A stretch of DNA of 64,000 nt from Rhexocercosporidium sp. MPI-PUGE-AT-0058 (Eukaryota > Ascomycota > Leotiomycetes > Helotiales), in assembly GCA_020746875.1 (NCBI GenBank), contig JAGTJL010000001.1, forward strand, positions 3,968,001 through 4,032,000. Direction: 5' to 3'. The notes beneath the pieces are model-generated. The model made no database searches. It was not told the DNA's origin and saw only the letters and a list, made by a program, of their open reading frames with translations. The translations under genes and the position numbers were made by a program. Shown here in pieces: positions 1 through 12,709 of the stretch. Within the stretch, counting starts at the first letter, position 1; every line of letters begins with the position of its first letter.

Positions 1-843
1 AAGGGGGATTCGTCATCTCAAGAGCGAAGATCAGGTGTCCATCGTCGAGCGATGACTGCGGCTGAGGAGAGAAAGGAGAGATGGAACCTTCGTTGGCAAT
101 ATTCAAAAAATTTCAGTTACTCTCTGGTTCTTTCAGTTCTGATTGCTACTTCATATTTATTCCAATTCCATGTAGCTTGCTCAAGCCAACGTGACGAGAT
201 GAAGGGAAATCGTCTGCTTTTTGACCATGCTGAGTAGCAAAGTTAACAGCTCGTCAATTAGGATCCTGTCATTTGGAAGTCTTGAAGAAACCTGAGACGT
301 AGAGAAGAAGAGACAATTTGGATACAGGGTAAGTCACAAGACCTAGATTTTGTTCGTTACTACCCGTGGACTGCTGTGGTTCAAGAGATGATATTTTTGG
401 ACACGAGAATGACACGAGGACCGGCTTCCAATGGGTTTCGATGAGATCATTCCAGCCTCCTCTTGTAGCAGAGTAGGCTTCGCTCACATCTGAATGACAT
501 TTCACAGGGTTGTGTTGCTTCCGACTGCTTCACGTATCACGAGGATGTCATCGCTCACTATCTTACTCCATGACGGCTCGTATATCTTCCTTAGGCATCC
601 GGACTCTACACGATACTCATTCCGAAACAACTGGAGCCACATAAGCCGCCTCGACAACTAGAACTGGAGTGATTGATCAACTGTGTGGGGCCTGCGTAAA
701 GAAAGGGAGACCATTGTCCTATTTCGCTTGGTGTTTTAAATCTCTTCACGGACATCTTCATTCACTAAACGAGTTTAGAGGAGGCGAGCAGACGTTCATT
801 CTCGTGGGCCGAGGAATCTTGATTCCGGTCTTACTCAGCTCCT
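1..843. other. intergenic, no gene seen
   Basis: Only short open frames without recognisable motifs or paired splice sites are present. The right end is the 3' flank of the SDR gene. Confidence 0.5.
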
Positions 844-2026
844 CTACTCGAACTGCTCGTGGCCAAAGTCTCCCTCCAGCCTAACAGAAAGCTTCCCTGA
901 GATGATTTCTTCCTTTCGAGCAGTCAAATCATCTACCGACCACTACAAGCAAGTTAGTACAACTCTTGCACCATGCCAGCAACACGCCAGAACGAACTGA
1001 AAACTGATTCGAAGGCATGGCCCCAGAATGCGACGGCTCATGAGATGGGACAAAAAAACACTGTAAACTGCACTCACATTTGACTCAATATACCTCCCAT
1101 TCAAAAACGCCGCCTTCTCCGTCGCAAGCCAAACTCCCACCCCACCAACCAGCTCCGGCGTATCCTTTGCATACGGCATGAAATAATCAAGCGTCATATC
1201 CGTCATTACAATCCCAGGATGCAATGCCACGGCCGTAACATTCGGATTCTCGGCCGCGATGAAGGCCTGGAGTTGCATCGAAGCCAACTTACTCAGCGAG
1301 TAGCTCGACATACCAGGGAAGACCATGACAGCTGCAGTAGTACTGAGAGTCACGATCGATCCTTTCCTTTCTTTTCCTAGGAGATGGAGGAAGCCTTGAG
1401 TGAGGAGGAAGACGCCGCGGACGTTCGTTTCCTGGAATCGTGCATTTACTATTAGCACGTCCTAACCTTCAGAAAATCCTCCCTTTGGAAAAACCAACTT
1501 ACGAAGTCATTCCACCATTTGTCAACCTCAGTATCAGCCACAGTCCCACCATTCAAACTCCCAGCGTTGTTAATCAAAACATCCGCATGTCCAAACCTCT
1601 CCTTCACCTTAGCCCAGAGACTAGTCACCGACTCTGCACTGAGCAAGTCAGTCGGCACAGCGAGGACCTCGATATCTTTGTTAATAGCGTGTATCTCATC
1701 GCGGACTTCCTCGAGAGGTGCGAGGGTTCGCGCGACGAGGACGATGGCCTTAGGACTTGCTTTTGCGAAGGATTTGACGAATGCCTGGGAGAGTTAATAG
1801 GCAGCAAAAGGCGGGGTGACAACAGTAAGGAGGAGATGATCGTATTGTGAGGATTTAAGAGGATTGTACGTACGAGTCGACCTAATCCTCTACTCGCGCC
1901 TGTGATCACAATCACTTTCCCTGCCTGGCTGTTTGAGGGCGCGGTGGGATCGATGGCGGGGTAGACGTCTCGGTATACCGTCTTGACGAATTGCTGCTTC
2001 TTCACGAAATAATCGTCTTTATCCAT
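844..2026 (-). CDS. short-chain dehydrogenase/reductase (SDR)
   Basis: NAD(P)-dependent oxidoreductase of the classical SDR family; substrate unknown. Four exons, 2026-1874, 1784-1503, 1431-1078 and 942-844, all join in phase 0 and give 295 residues. The cofactor motif is TGASRGLG (residues 43-50), followed by NNAG in exon 2. The catalytic centre in exon 3 is S-x-YSLSK (Tyr/Lys), with the usual PG turn after it (HPGIVMT). The last small exon, after a CTAAC branch point and TTGTAG acceptor, supplies the family-typical C-terminus (W-x-V-D-D-L). The first exon was chosen because its Met precedes the cofactor domain by about 40 residues, as usual in fungal relatives. It may function alone; the neighbouring transporter is transcribed the same way but 0.9 kb away. 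Confidence 0.9.
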
Positions 2027-2948
2027 CGTTCCGTTGGTAGTTCAATTCGTAACTGCTGTGTGCTTCAAGCTTAGGTAGGTATTTTGTGGATTGGTTTGAT
2101 CTGCTTTTAGATGAATGGATGGATGTAGAGCTCGCAGATTTATGAAAGTCAGGAACATTCACACTTTATATTCCACAATGCTTGTCACTTTAAGCTCGCC
2201 TGTTGTTGATTCGTAGCTGCAGCCAACGGGGCGTGGGCTTGGAAGTAAGCGGCCCTCGCCGTCTCATTGCATTTCTGTCAGCTTAGTCTTTACCTCGTGG
2301 GAGACAGGGGGGTTGATCTGCGGGCTTGAGTATCACTATCTTATTTAGGCTAAGGTTTGCTGAAGGTATTGTGTACCGTTACTCCATTGGATGAATCTTG
2401 TGTTTGCATACGCGTTGATTAAAGTCATTGGAGGATATTGATATGTATGTTGTAGGACCTTCAGGCTTGCCATTTAGCTTCGAGCTTCAAGCTTTGGCCT
2501 TTGGATTTCGTGGTGTCGTGAAAGGGCAAGGCACGGTAAGCACATGAAAATTTGCTCCTCCTGCAACTGTCATGAAACCTGCCAAAATCTCCTCTCAATT
2601 CAGTCTGATCCTGATCGGATATAGACAAGGGTCGTGAGGAGGCGGTAGGCTAGATTCCTTGGGTTGGATCATCCACACACTCACTGCTGTTCGAATGCTT
2701 TGCGGCTTGTGTCGTATATACAAACAAGTGGTATCTTAGTTCCGCCGTATCAAACTCCCAACACCCTATGAACACCTCATCAAGACAATGAAGCTCTCAT
2801 AAATGCCCACCCCACCCCACCCTACCCCATCCCATCATTCCAACAAACCATCCATGAACGCCTCGCTAAGTGACCATAACCCAAGATAACAAGCATATCC
2901 CCAACCAAAGCTAAAAGATTTTCCTCTCAGGAAAGCAAAAGCAAAGTC
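2027..2948. other. intergenic, C-rich patch
   Basis: No coding potential recognised. A run of CCCCACCC-like sequence at about 2803-2835 is low-complexity DNA close to the 3' end of the transporter. Confidence 0.4.
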
Positions 2949-5900
2949 CTAGAAATTCATCCTCGCCCTACTCGAATAAGTCGGTGGCGGTTCGGGCGGT
3001 TCCTGCGTCCGCGTCTCGGTCATAGCAGGCACCTGCGCATTCGCAGCATTCGCCCGCTGTTGCACTCTTGCGCGATCGTTGGCGTACAGCTGATCCGTCT
3101 GCGCGCGTCCGGATGGATTCTCGAAGTGGTAGAGGGGTTCTAGACCTGGGCCTTTGCGGAGGAGGATGTAGCGATTGATCCACCACCTGAAAGATATTAG
3201 TAGGTGTTGTGCTCTCACGAAATAGGAACAGAGAAGAACGAAGAAATGGGAAGCGAAACGGGGTTCAATGGGAGAGAAGGGATCTTACGGCAAAGCTGTA
3301 CTGAGTTGGTAATGCATGTGTACTCTTGTAGGAACTGCGAAGACGTAATCCAGTTCCTCAAGCGTGCGCTGTTTGGTTTCGGGGACCCAGAGAAAGATCA
3401 TGCAGAGTGCTATTACGTTCAGACCGGCGTAGAATGTGAAAGCGCCCTGGTCGACAGTCAGTTGGATATGTGTTAGGGAGGAGGTTGGGAGAGGGCTTAC
3501 GACAATGCTGAATGCATCGAGCATCCGGGGTAATGTGATGCCGAGAACTGCGGCCCAAAAGAGATTTGTCGCGACGGCCCATCCCATGCCTACTTCACGG
3601 TGCGAGAGGGGGAAGACTTCAGCTGAGTAGGTGAAGGGTACGGGTCCTTCTCCTGGCTGTGAGATGTTAGTGTATCTCACGCAAGGACGTCATTAAGAAT
3701 GTCAAGAAGGGGAAAGGCTGCGATGATGATGGAACGAAACGAAAGAGAACATACACTATAAAATGCCGCAAAAACGTAGATGAAGAAGGCCATCAGTCCA
3801 ACATGAGCCGGGGTAGAATTGGGAATAAGCGAACACAATCCGACAGCCAGAAGAGACCAGGCCATATTCGGAAACGTAAACAGTAGCAGACTTCGACGTC
3901 CATATGTATCGATAGTCCAAATAGCAGGCCACGCAAAGATAAAGTTGATTAAACCGAATCCCTACGGACGGTCAGCAAATGTCCGAAGTATCCTGCCGAG
4001 AGACCCAAGAAAGAGCAGAGAAACCCACGAAGCTCGCCCACAGGGCTCTATTATGACTAGCACCAGCCTTTACAAACACAGTTGAAGAGTAGAACGCGAT
4101 GACGTTGACGCCACACATCTGCTGGGCCAGCATAACCGTGAAGGCCGCCAGCGTCGCCCTCCGTAGGCGTGGAATGGCGAAAAGTTCAGTAAAGCGTCGC
4201 ATATAAGTATTATTTCCTATAATCTCCGCTTCAAGTTCGAGTTGCGAGTTGATGTAGATGAGATCGCGAGCTGCTTGGATGGGATTCGCGCGGAGTTTTA
4301 GGAGCGAGGTAAACGCTTTGCGGTAGCGGCCCTTTTTCATGTACCACTGGGGAAATTAGTTACTATGTAGATGTGGATAGATATTTGGAGAGGGAAAAGG
4401 AGAGGCTCACTCTGGGTGATTCGGGACAGAAGTATACACCAGCTACGAGAGGAACTGCTGGGATGAATGCACTTCCGAGTTGAAGACGCCAGTAGATTTT
4501 TGGTACGTTTGCAACCGCAAGATTGGCTGCAAAGCCTAGTAGGATTCCAAAGGCGTTCCACATCTAGTTGGTGTGTTAGTACAGCTTTACTTCAATATTC
4601 TAGGATCTGGCAGAAGATATTGGTGATCTTTGATTTTGAATATGCTCCCGAAGCTGCGCTCTCAAGGGGTCGAGAAAGAAGAAACAGTGGGATTTGCTAA
4701 CCTGCCAGGACATTACCACTGATGAAGTTAGCCTAATGTCCAAAATTTGAAAGGAGAATGTAATTCAAAGAATGCGAAAGAATGCAGGTAGGACATTCGA
4801 TTATCCCACAGTGAGAACCAATGATATAACACGATTGAGCGTCGTAAAAGAGTAGATTCTCAAAATCGCGAAAACACAAAGATAAGAATTCCTTACAAGC
4901 TCCTCTAATAGACGCCGGACTATTCTCTGCAGCATAAATCGGCACCGTGCTAGCCTTAGCCCCCATGCCGATGCCCAGCAGAATCCGACAGGCGAGTAAC
5001 TGCGGCCATGTCCTCGTAAACGCCGACCCAAGCACAGTCCAGAGACAGAAGTTCCCGCTCACGAAGATGGTACCTCGACGTCCAAAGTAGCTGTTTAGAG
5101 GGTCGGAGACCCAACATCCGATGAATGCGGAACCGATGTAGGGCGCTGCATTGAGAAGGCCGACGAGGAAGGTATCGCGCGTAGAATTGGAGGCGATGTG
5201 GAAGTACTCTGGGAATTTGAGCATAGCTCCGTTGGAACCTGTAGAACAAGTGATCAGCAGAAAATCCAATCCCTTGGTTTCATACCCCACAGTTAAACAT
5301 CAATAGTCGTCTCAAGCTCAGATGAAACCAGATCTCCAGCTCCACCCATCCCGTGCCATGTCCGCAATGTATCCCAACATTGACAACCCCCACCAGCTCG
5401 ACAGCAGAAATCCACCTACCAGTCTGATCCCAGCCCTGCACCGCAGCCCCAATTGAGCATATGATAATCGTATAATACAGCGCCTTCGGCTGCCGCCATT
5501 TATGCAGCACCTCGTCCCTCAGAGCCTCAATCTCCGCATCATCCAGCGCCTCCTCACCACTAATATCCTCATAACCCGACGGGTCGCGCGCAACCAATGC
5601 TCCTTTCCTCAGCAGCGGGAGTACATCCATGAGGCCCCTCTTCCGGGCAAACTCGTCGATTTCGCGCAGGAGGAATGCGGTTGGGAGGCCGGCAAGGGGG
5701 TTCTGGATGCTAGAGAAGGATGGAGGTTAGTTGATTGATTGCTGAGGAAGGAATCTTGACTGAGGAGGGACACAAACCGGCCTTCGAGATTGAGATTTAG
5801 ATTCACTTGCGCAGAATGCGCTTCCACGCCTCTGTATTTCTCATCTTCCCTAAGAGTACTCCCGTCAGTCGGTCCCATTCGATTCCACGGCAGCAGCGGG

Positions 5901-5956
5901 CAAGCATACCGATCGTACTCGTCCACATGGAGAGTATTGGTCTTCGGACCCGTCAT
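2949..5956 (-). CDS. MFS sugar/polyol transporter, myo-inositol transporter-like
   Basis: Plasma-membrane symporter of the major facilitator superfamily, sugar porter branch. Ten exons close in frame to 685 residues: 5956-5778, 5709-5420, 5238-4897, 4718-4702, 4563-4411, 4346-4029, 3961-3755, 3656-3501, 3446-3289 and 3186-2949. The long cytosolic N-terminus carries the NPLAGLP block seen in fungal inositol/polyol-type porters. Then come the [10 protein letters not shown] start of helix 1, D-x-x-GRR in the loop between helices 2 and 3, PESPR after helix 6, the QQMCGVN motif of helix 7 and PETK after helix 12. Exon 4 is only 17 bases long yet is needed to encode LVMSWQ, a conserved stretch of helix 5. 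The substrate cannot be decided from sequence alone. Confidence 0.93.
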
Positions 5957-8117
5957 GGCAATGCGATTCCTGCATCCAGCGACGCAGTAGGGAGGGGTAT
6001 TTACTGCTCTGCCCTGTTCATCGGATAGTCGTCAGATGGAAAGACCGGATGTGTTTATGTATCTGCTCTGTATGATTACAAAAACGCAAACCAGAATCCT
6101 GGAGACGGCAATGGTCTAGAGCGGGGAGAGGCTAGGTTATTATAAACTTTGGCTGGGGGGAGGACAAGGATTGTGACATGGGGGGGTTGCGGGACGTTTT
6201 TCTTCTCCAGATCCTGTTCCCATGTCCAGCCACAGCCACACCCAATATCACATCACGCTGCATGGACTTGGTGTCCTGGCTTCGTTCAACTGCATCATGC
6301 AACTTGGTTGACCCGTTATCCAACCCAATTTTCCAATGGAGAAGATGAACTCCAGAAAATCCATCGGAAGGCTGGGTTTTGCCTGTTGCTACAAAGTAAA
6401 TATGAGCCTTCAATATGCGGGAACCCTGCCAGTGAGATTGATACATATAAACTCGATACGAAATAGCGTCCGATGTCAAGAAAATAGTTCGCATCCCCTC
6501 TGTCTTTGAACACCTCTCTCTCTAGGGAGGATAAACACATCACATCGAGAGAGGACTTTCTTGGTGGCAGTATGTACTGTCTCCTGAATCTCAACGCCTC
6601 TTTACAGTGCGCCTTGTGCGAATGGTTGATATCCTGTCATTTGATGATGCCGTGGAAGGCAACAGCTTTTCCTCTGGCGGCGGCAATTTAATTTGATGTC
6701 AAATCCGTCAGATCGGCTTGGCTTGGCTTCTGGACGGTCGGAATACGGGGACCCCACGAAACTCCAGTCAGTGCCTTGGTGTCCGCTTACGCTCGGCCGG
6801 AACAATGATTGGGATTTACACTTCATCAATTATCACAGCTTCATACTTCAATCACTTGCAATATAGCTCGACGTGTCGTGGACATTGTTGTACTATTCCT
6901 CAGAACGTAAATTGGCCAACAAGCACTTTGACATACCTCGCCCCGCTTCCATTGCAGATGCTGACCCGATTCCAACGCTATACGATTACCGAGACCAAAA
7001 CAAAACAAGACAAATCCCTCACTCACCACCACAGAATCGCATACCTATCATTCCAATCCCCCAACGCCAGGGCGAATCAATCAGGATAACATCGCTTCGC
7101 CACCACTAACAGACACCGGGCCAGCAGTACCGTGCAGCACGAGAACGGCATTTCAAGCCTCCCCACAGGCAACCAGATATGTCCCCTGTACGTGGCTGAC
7201 AGCCACGGGACTGGCCACTGGGAACAAATCCACACACGGTACACTAGCTACTTACATATCTACAAAGCCACGAGGCTGGAATGTGTGAAACAGGTTACTG
7301 GTTTAGTACGCTAGCTTTAGGTATGGACTGTTTTTTAGTTTTGGGAATTCCTTCAAGGGCTCCTGTGAGATATTATTGTCTCGGACCGAGCCTTCTCTGA
7401 CTTTTCAAACAGGGATAAATCGGATTTTGCCCATTAACCTTGCTCCGAGGAATCTTGACTCGCCCGTATCTAACGACTTGAAACCGTCCCTCATTCAATG
7501 CGTGCCCTACTTGAATAAGGCCAGTGATCATCCTGCATATATTGGAGAACGCCCCTGCGACAAACTTGAGGGGACTGTCCTTGATCTTGTAGCATCAGCC
7601 TCGAGAGAATAGTTCCCGCTCCTAGTACCGTCTGACATTTCTTCAGTATGCGTGTAAGCTTTTCACCATTCCGCCTTGCCGCATCCAGCTCTGTTGTGAA
7701 AGCCCTCTTATCAGCTTTCGTTCCACACTCCGCCTGCAAAAGCGTTTCTGCAAAAGCCAGCCGTCGCGTCATCAGCCGAGTCGCAAAGGCGATGGGAGAG
7801 GAGAAAATGCAAAGCAAGGCATCAAAGAAGCATAGTAGAATTTGTTCAAGAAGTACGCTTGCATTTCATGAAAGTTGTTCTAGCACGAAGTTTTCCAGGA
7901 GGCATTTAAGGAGAAAACGTTCTCGGCAAGAGCTCGGCCCCGTTACGATGCCTCCCGACCGTTGCTGATACTGCAAGACTGTACTGTTGGGTATGAGTTA
8001 ACTCGAGTGAGTTCGGGCATATCTGTACCCGTGCTCCCGGAGCTTCTGCACTCGTGCTTGTATAAGAATAAGCTGATTGACCAATTGACGTTGTAAACGA
8101 CTGGGTTGTGACTTTTC

Positions 8118-8209
8118 TCCGGATGCTTTTTGAAGCTAGCATATTCCGAGACCCACTCCGGATGCATTTCGAAGCCCCACTAGCATATTCCGAGACCAGC
8201 TCCGGATAC
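8118..8209. repeat. short tandem repeat, unit about 39-44 bp
   Basis: The stretch from TCCGGATGC through GCATATTCCGAGACC recurs. Units start at 8118, 8157 and 8201; the second has an extra CCCCA and the third is partial (TCCGGATACC). It lies about 350 bp upstream of the P450 start. Confidence 0.75.
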
Positions 8210-8483
8210 CTCAAGTCTACCTAATACTATAATGCTACTTTTCTTTAAGCTAACCAAATTCATTGTAGATCCCGCAGAGGGGTAGGTCAAAATATTCGGT
8301 TTAACCCTTGCATGTACTTAGCTTGAGGGAGGCCCAGGTGTTCGGAATGTGGGGTCGGCAATGGCAGAAATGGCGGGGGCGGGGTTCGGGGATAACTCGC
8401 TCTCGCCTACCTGACTGTGCTTCGCTCCAACTTAGCTATCAAGCTTTCCTTTGTGTCAGAATTTAGTTCCGTGTAAGAAACAA

Positions 8484-8493
8484 TATATATAAG
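8484..8493 (+). promoter_or_regulatory. possible TATA box of the P450 gene
   Basis: TATATATAAG lies 68 bases upstream of the chosen ATG and is followed by a pyrimidine-rich leader. This is a motif match only. Confidence 0.35.
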
Positions 8494-8560
8494 CTATTTA
8501 GATCTTTCTTTCATTCAAAGTTTCTTCTCTTTGAATAGTTAGTTCCACGCATGCATAAGA

Positions 8561-10209
8561 ATGATCTCCCAACTCCTCAGTCTCTCGCCCACGACCGTCG
8601 CCCTCCTCGGCAGCGGGTTGGCCATTCTCTACTGCCTCCTCACTCCTCTCCTCTCATCACAACGATCGATCCCAGGCCCATTCCTAGCACGCTTCTCTCG
8701 TCTCTGGTATTTCCTGCGGATATACAAAGGCGATTTCGAGCGCCAGAATATAGCACTGCACGAGGAGTTCGGTCCGGTAGTGAGAGTTGCGCCGGATGAG
8801 TATTCCGTGAACGATGTCGAAGCAGCTAGGACCATCTATGGATTGGGAAAGGGGTTTGTGAAGGTTTGTATTACCTCTCATATCTCTGTTGCCGTCACTA
8901 AGCCTCCTATGGCTCGGTATTTCTATGCTGCGATGGCATATGCACTTCGAATCTAGGCCGTCAGAAGTCCTTGTGTTGATTTCTCCTATAGTCGTCTTGG
9001 TACTGGGCATGGATGCCTCCTGATCCTACAAAAGCCTCTCTATTCTCAGACCTAGACCCCCATCGCCATTCTCTCCAACGCAGGAAGTTCTCTTCTCTCT
9101 ATTCCATGTCCGCTCTCCTCGGCTACGAACCATTCGTCAACAATTGCACCACTCTCCTCACACAACGCTTTTCAGAACTGGCTCAGACATCCAACGCAAT
9201 CGACATGCAACACTGGCTCCAATGCTACGCCTTCGACGTCATCGGCGAGATTACCTTCGCAAACCGCTTCGGCTTCCTAGACTGCGGCGAAGACAAAGAA
9301 GGTGTCTTCCAAGCCATCGACACCAGAGGCGTGTACTCGACATTCGTGGGCGTGTTTCCATGGATCCACAGGTTCCTGTACCCAATGCTCCCGAAGACAG
9401 GTGGGCATGGCTACGTATACAATTACACTCTCCGACAAATCGAAGACCGGCAAAGAAATCTCAAGGATCCGAGGAATGCAGGCCGCGAAGGTCCCCCTGA
9501 CATCATGACCAAAATCCTACTCGCTCATGAAGAGAACCCGGACAGAATGACCAAGACGGACTTGATCACCATGTGCCAGTCCAACATCGGCGCAGGCAGT
9601 GACACGACCGCCATCACTTTATCAAGCATCTTCTACCATCTACTCAAGTATCCTGCCACGTACCGGAAACTACAAGAAGAGATCGACACTGCGGCGAAAG
9701 AAGGTCGCATTTCGGACCCAGTTACGTTCAAGGAGGCGCAGAGTGAGTTACCGTATTTACAGGCTGTCATGAAAGAGGCGCTGCGTGTTCATCCCGCGAC
9801 CGGATTGCCTATGCAGCGTGTTGTTCCTGCAGAAGGGACGACGATTGCTGGACACTTCATCCCGGGCGGAGCGTCTGTGGGTATCAATTCCTGGGTTGCG
9901 CATCGCAACCAGAGTGTCTTCGGTAACGATGCCGAAGAGTGGCGCCCTGAGCGTTGGTTGGAATTCGAGGAGCAGGGCAGGGGAGGCGAGGTTGAGAGAT
10001 ACATGCTTGCGTTTGGGATGGGGAGTCGGACGTGCATTGGCAAGAATATCAGTTTGTTGGAGATGAGTAAGCTGGTGCCCCAGTTGGTTAGGAGGTTCGA
10101 CTTTGTGCTTGATGAGGAGTGTAGAGGCGACCTGAAGTGTTTGAATAGGTGGTTTGTGAAGCAGCAAAATTTCAGGGCGAGGGTGATGGCGAGGCATGTT
10201 AAGTCGTGA
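8561..10209 (+). CDS. cytochrome P450 monooxygenase, pisatin-demethylase-like
   Basis: Membrane-anchored heme-thiolate monooxygenase of the ER. Two exons, 8561-8863 and 8992-10209, give 506 residues, the normal size. The N-terminus has a hydrophobic anchor (about residues 11-32) followed by the proline hinge SIPGP. The I-helix oxygen-binding motif is AGSDTT (302-307), the K-helix ExxR is EALR (363-366), and the heme-binding loop is FGMGSRTCIG with the iron-ligating Cys at 449. The ending, in which a helix of the type NISLLEMSKLVP follows the heme loop, resembles fungal P450s related to pisatin demethylase (CYP57-like), often involved in detoxifying plant compounds; this is family resemblance, not proof of substrate. 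A gene to its right encodes an unrelated helical protein, so no biosynthetic cluster is visible. Confidence 0.94.
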
Positions 10210-10898
10210 TTGACGGGGAAGCCGTCTATTTAAAGCAGAAAGCGAGAATGGCTCTCTCAAAGGAGGAAAAGAATGGATGGAAAGCTCAAAATCTTTCCGA
10301 ATTGGTTTACATACGCAGTAACGCATGATCACTCGTTATAGTTGTATCTAAGCTAAGTATAAACAACTGATGTCGCAGAAGCTCGCTTCATTTCTTGTGC
10401 TAAGCACGTCGGAAAAACAATAGATGCCGTTTTGCATAGCCATCAAGGCATTCCAACAGTCTTCTCAAATCCAACGCCAACAAATTACCCGTCCGTTTCC
10501 AACCACCCGGAGCCTTCCAACTCCAGTGACCATGACGCAGCCTGATCGAAACAGGGCAGATTCATTTAGATGAGATGATTCTAATCTGGCGATTTTTGGG
10601 CTTCTTACAAGGCAGACTTCGACTCATCCGCGAAGGTTGTTTTCTTAGCGTCGTCTTCAGCTAGAAGTCACAAGCGAATAAGAATTCCAGCAAGCCGCCT
10701 TTATGCAGCCTCTATCACTATCAGGCTGGCCAGTCCAAGGTATTCCGCAGCAACGGCACTAATCTGATTGCGACCTCTACCAATGGAGATATTCGTTCTT
10801 GACTTGTCTGCACGCTGTGTTTCAATTCTCACAGATCTCCATTCTATTGGAGTGGGCTCCTCCCAAACAAATCGCAGCAGTACTATAGCTGAGCGACG
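10210..10898. other. intergenic, no gene seen
   Basis: It contains the P450 3' flank and the upstream region of the helical protein gene. No motifs recognised. Confidence 0.4.
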
Positions 10899-12353
10899 AT
10901 GGCATCGATAATCGAAACGCTGTCCACCGAATTCTCCAGCGTCAAATCTGTACTCAGTGTAGCAAATATCCGGAAGAAGAACGTCGAGCCTCGGAACCGG
11001 CTGAGGATTGCTCAGGAATACAGCAAATATGCCTCGAGTCTCTTGCATCTTGCAGATTTCGCAGCTGAGGCGACCGGGGCAAAACATCCCCCGGAATGCG
11101 AGCTCGAGGAAGCAGCGAGCATAGATAGGACTCAAATTGATATTGTCGATGCAGTTGAGGCAGCTCTCGAGGGCGTGCTTCAAGCGGTCAAGGCAAAGTT
11201 GGACGCAAACATGCAGTCGTCCCTCGAGATTGCAGATATCCTGAGCGCTGTGCTGGATCTGAAACGCAGGGTGCGTATTGCCCCTGATTATGCAGACAAG
11301 AAGATGGAAAGTGCTAAAACGGCTATCAGGAGGCTGAATCTTGGTATTGATTCAGTAGATGTGGCTCTGGTAGCTGCTCACAGGCAGTGGGAAGCCCTAA
11401 GCGACTGAGCTCTTGCTACCCTCGATGGGGTAAAGGACTCTGATAAGGTAGCTAGGTCATATAATTGCACCGTAGAGAAATAGTAGTCTGACTGATTGAG
11501 TCATTAGGTTAGTATTGTGGTAGGGACGTCTGGATTTGCGCTTTGGGGAGCGACGATGGTATTTCCAGCTTTGCTGATACCTAGCTTAGTGGCTACGGGT
11601 GTCCAGTACTGGCACCTCGGGGAGACGTATTCAAGAGTCAATGAAGTGTAAGTTAACTCATTCTAGCCTTTCTCCATCCTCTACAACGACTGATCGGTAT
11701 ATAGGAAAAGACTCGCCACCGAATGCGAAGCCTTCCAGTCCCAGATCTCAAAAGCAGAGCGGGAGATTGCAGAACATGCAAGATTGAGCACAGCTCTCAC
11801 GATGGAGATAGAAACCATGGAATCACTCATTTCTAGCGCAGAAAGCTTTGTAAACAACCTCGAAGCATGTAATGCCACGTCGCAGTCGACGGAACGTAGA
11901 TACAGCGAGGAACAAACCCTAGCTATTGATCTCGTGATGCAAACTTAGCAGATGCGAATTGCAATGCTAGATCTCCCGTCGACTGATCATAATAATGGCA
12001 TGCTCATGGCTTTGAGAACGGTCGTTGGGGAGCTGGGTCTTGTGACGTTGGGGGAGATGGACGATCCGCAGTGTCGAATATATGTGGAAGAGGTGCAAAA
12101 TGCTGTGAGTCAGCTGAAGAGTAAAATTGGGAGAATGGAGCGGATGAAGAGACGAAATCTGGAGACAGAATCCCCTGGACCACAAGCGATGGATCTATTC
12201 CTTTGGCTGGTTTTGCGGCTTCTATGGGGCATGGGGATAGCGAATATCTTTGTGTGTCGCACTGCAAGCTGGAATACCCACAACACTGATGATCTTGACT
12301 TGGGGATCAGCAGTTTTTACTGCTCTTGTATTCAAGAACTACCTCTGCGATAA
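10899..12353 (+). CDS. unrecognised helical protein with central hydrophobic segment; model uncertain
   Basis: No family recognised. The first open stretch (10899-11408, 169 residues) is predicted all-helical, Ala/Leu-rich and without a signal peptide. A second open stretch from about 11508 holds a hydrophobic segment of about 30 residues with a Pro in its middle, then joins across a clear intron (5' site at 11646, acceptor ending 11704) to a charged coiled-coil of about 80 residues. A TAG at 11946-11948 interrupts the frame and a further helical stretch follows in the same frame from 11952. The stops at 11406 and 11946 mean either weak introns I could not place or a decaying gene. The layout of helices, hydrophobic hairpin and coiled coil resembles that of alpha-helical pore-forming proteins; that is a hypothesis only. 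A similar layout is seen in the opposite-strand gene to its right. Confidence 0.4.
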
Positions 12354-12709
12354 AGAGAAACGTGTCTAGTGGCCTTGCTGTCAAGCAAACATGTAGCAGG
12401 CAGGGTTTCGGAGCGGCTTGACGAGCACTCATATTTTAGCTCTGGTCTCATCAGGAATTTTTCATTTTCACTTACGAGGTGGAAATATGTGGTTTTATCT
12501 GATAGGCAAGGAAAGGGAAGCATATCTCGGACATCATTAAACCAGCAGCATATGGAATAGGTGCAATCCTTGAGGCGAGGAGGTCACCAACCTGACAAGT
12601 ACCGAGACACATAACCTTTATCTCTTCACAGGATGTTTCTCTTGATCAGGATTCCGCCTGCACTGCTCTCCGCAATGGATTTCAAAGATACCCGCAGCTC
12701 GCGTTGTGC
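12354..12709. other. short gap between convergent genes
   Basis: No motifs or reading frame recognised between the ends of the two helical-protein genes. Confidence 0.35.

Larger units (their letters stand above)
5957..8560. other. long intergenic region
   Basis: About 2.6 kb between two divergently transcribed genes. I see short open frames only, none with recognisable motifs or a convincing splice structure. It holds a short tandem repeat near the P450 (8118-8209) and a TATA-like box. Confidence 0.45.

Noticed and set aside
7491..7817. 108-residue minus-strand open frame in the 6-8.5 kb gap
   Set aside because: It reads as a helical piece but has no partner exons, motif or start context.
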